Assembly (NCBI GenBank): GCA_019309945.1
Contig: JAFDFH010000201.1
Location: 1 to 5,318 of the forward strand
DNA from: Deltaproteobacteria bacterium
GTDB taxonomy: Bacteria > Desulfobacterota > Desulfobacteria > Desulfobacterales > JAFDFH01
DNA length: 5,318 nt
Reading direction: 5' to 3'
Every line of letters starts with the position of its first letter. Position 1 is the first letter of the stretch. The notes under the pieces were generated by a model, which was not told the origin of the DNA, searched no databases, and saw only the letters and a program-made list of their open reading frames with translations. Positions 4,875 to 5,318 of this stretch are shown piece by piece. Both the position numbers and the translations under genes were made by a program.

Positions 4875-5318
4875 ATGAAAAAATATAAGATCAAAAAAAC
4901 ATATAAGGAAATTAATGCAAAGATCAAATCCGGCAAGGTTGTCGTCGTTACGGCCGAGGAGATGATCAATATTGTTAAAACGGAAGGGCCGGTTGAGGCT
5001 GCAAGATCTGTCGATGTCGTCACCACCGGGACCTTTGCGCCCATGTGTTCTTCGGGAGCATTTATCAATTTCGGCCATTCGGTTCCGCCGATCAAAGCTT
5101 CCAAAGTCTGGTTAAACAACGTGCCTGCCTATGCGGGCCTGGCGGCTGTGGATTGCTATATCGGCGTTACGGAACCATGTGAAGATGATCCTTTAAACAA
5201 AGTTTATCCCGGAGAATTTAATTATGGTGGCGGACATGTGATTCAAGATCTAGTGGCGGGCAAGAAGGTCCATTTGAGGGCCTCTGCTTATGGGACGGAC
5301 TGTTATCCGAATCGACGG
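4875..5318 (+). CDS. DUF39/HcyBio homocysteine biosynthesis protein (5' part, cut by window end)
   Basis: The first 148 codons of a DUF39 (HcyBio) protein; the frame is open to the last base. Members of this family in methanogens and in Desulfovibrio-type bacteria are needed to make homocysteine from aspartate semialdehyde and a sulfide-derived sulfur, bypassing the acylhomoserine route; it is a cytoplasmic enzyme, often with a ferredoxin-like partner protein. Family marks seen here are V-V-T-T-G-T-F-A-P-M-C58-S-S-G-A-F, then I-N-F-G-H-S and G-G-G-H-V-I-Q-D-L-V-A-G-K, with R-A-S-A-Y-G-T-D-C143 near the edge. C58, and perhaps C143, are candidates for sulfur handling (inference). The N-terminus MKKYKIKKTYKEINAKI is the usual basic lead-in. 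The ATG at 4875 has AGGAGA ten bases upstream. It follows the peptidase by six bases; I know of no functional link between the two. The C-terminal part, where a CBS-pair or other domain could lie, is not visible. Confidence 0.87.
   Translation, partial: MKKYKIKKTYKEINAKIKSGKVVVVTAEEMINIVKTEGPVEAARSVDVVTTGTFAPMCSSGAFINFGHSVPPIKASKVWLNNVPAYAGLAAVDCYIGVTEPCEDDPLNKVYPGEFNYGGGHVIQDLVAGKKVHLRASAYGTDCYPNRR

Noticed and set aside
4769..5119. Minus-strand frames opposite the start of the HcyBio gene
   Set aside because: The plus strand has an unmistakable DUF39 sequence with a ribosome binding site; the minus frames span the junction of two real genes and resemble nothing known.

Overview
The window looks like chromosomal DNA from a Gram-negative, sulfate-reducing-type bacterium of the Desulfobacterota (former Deltaproteobacteria, Desulfobacterales-like). 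I infer this from three things: a Kdo synthesis and LPS-transport gene string in the order kdsA-kdsC-lptC-lptA-lptB, a DUF39 homocysteine biosynthesis gene typical of anaerobes, and frequent TTG starts in moderate-GC DNA. No mobile-element gene, tRNA, rRNA or CRISPR array is visible.

Left two thirds, minus strand, reading right to left from about 3400: kdsA (3347-2523), kdsC (2418-1906), lptC (1922-1344), lptA (about 1017-448) and the first 32 codons of lptB (98-1, cut by the window edge). KdsA and KdsC make Kdo, the first sugar of the LPS inner core. LptC, LptA and LptB belong to the machine that extracts LPS from the inner membrane and carries it across the periplasm. kdsC and lptC overlap by 17 bases, but the other junctions are unusually open: 104 bp kdsA-kdsC, about 326 bp lptC-lptA and 349 bp lptA-lptB. 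The two large gaps hold long imperfect palindromes (133-267, 281-449, 1052-1226), and terminator-like hairpins lie at 1268-1303 and 2431-2455. lptA is therefore boxed in by palindromic elements, with a possible transcription stop upstream.

Right third, plus strand: a membrane-anchored M23 (LytM-type) metallopeptidase with a complete zinc site (3486-4868). It is followed after 6 bases by the 5' part of a DUF39/HcyBio homocysteine biosynthesis gene (4875 to the window end), whose ribosome binding site lies inside the peptidase gene. The two strands diverge from 3348-3485, where a sigma70-like promoter can be proposed in each direction. The kdsA-side one has a perfect 10-bp palindrome in its spacer.

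The genes are ordinary envelope and sulfur-metabolism housekeeping genes. I see no new multi-gene system. The most notable content is the non-coding palindromic DNA that splits lptC, lptA and lptB.
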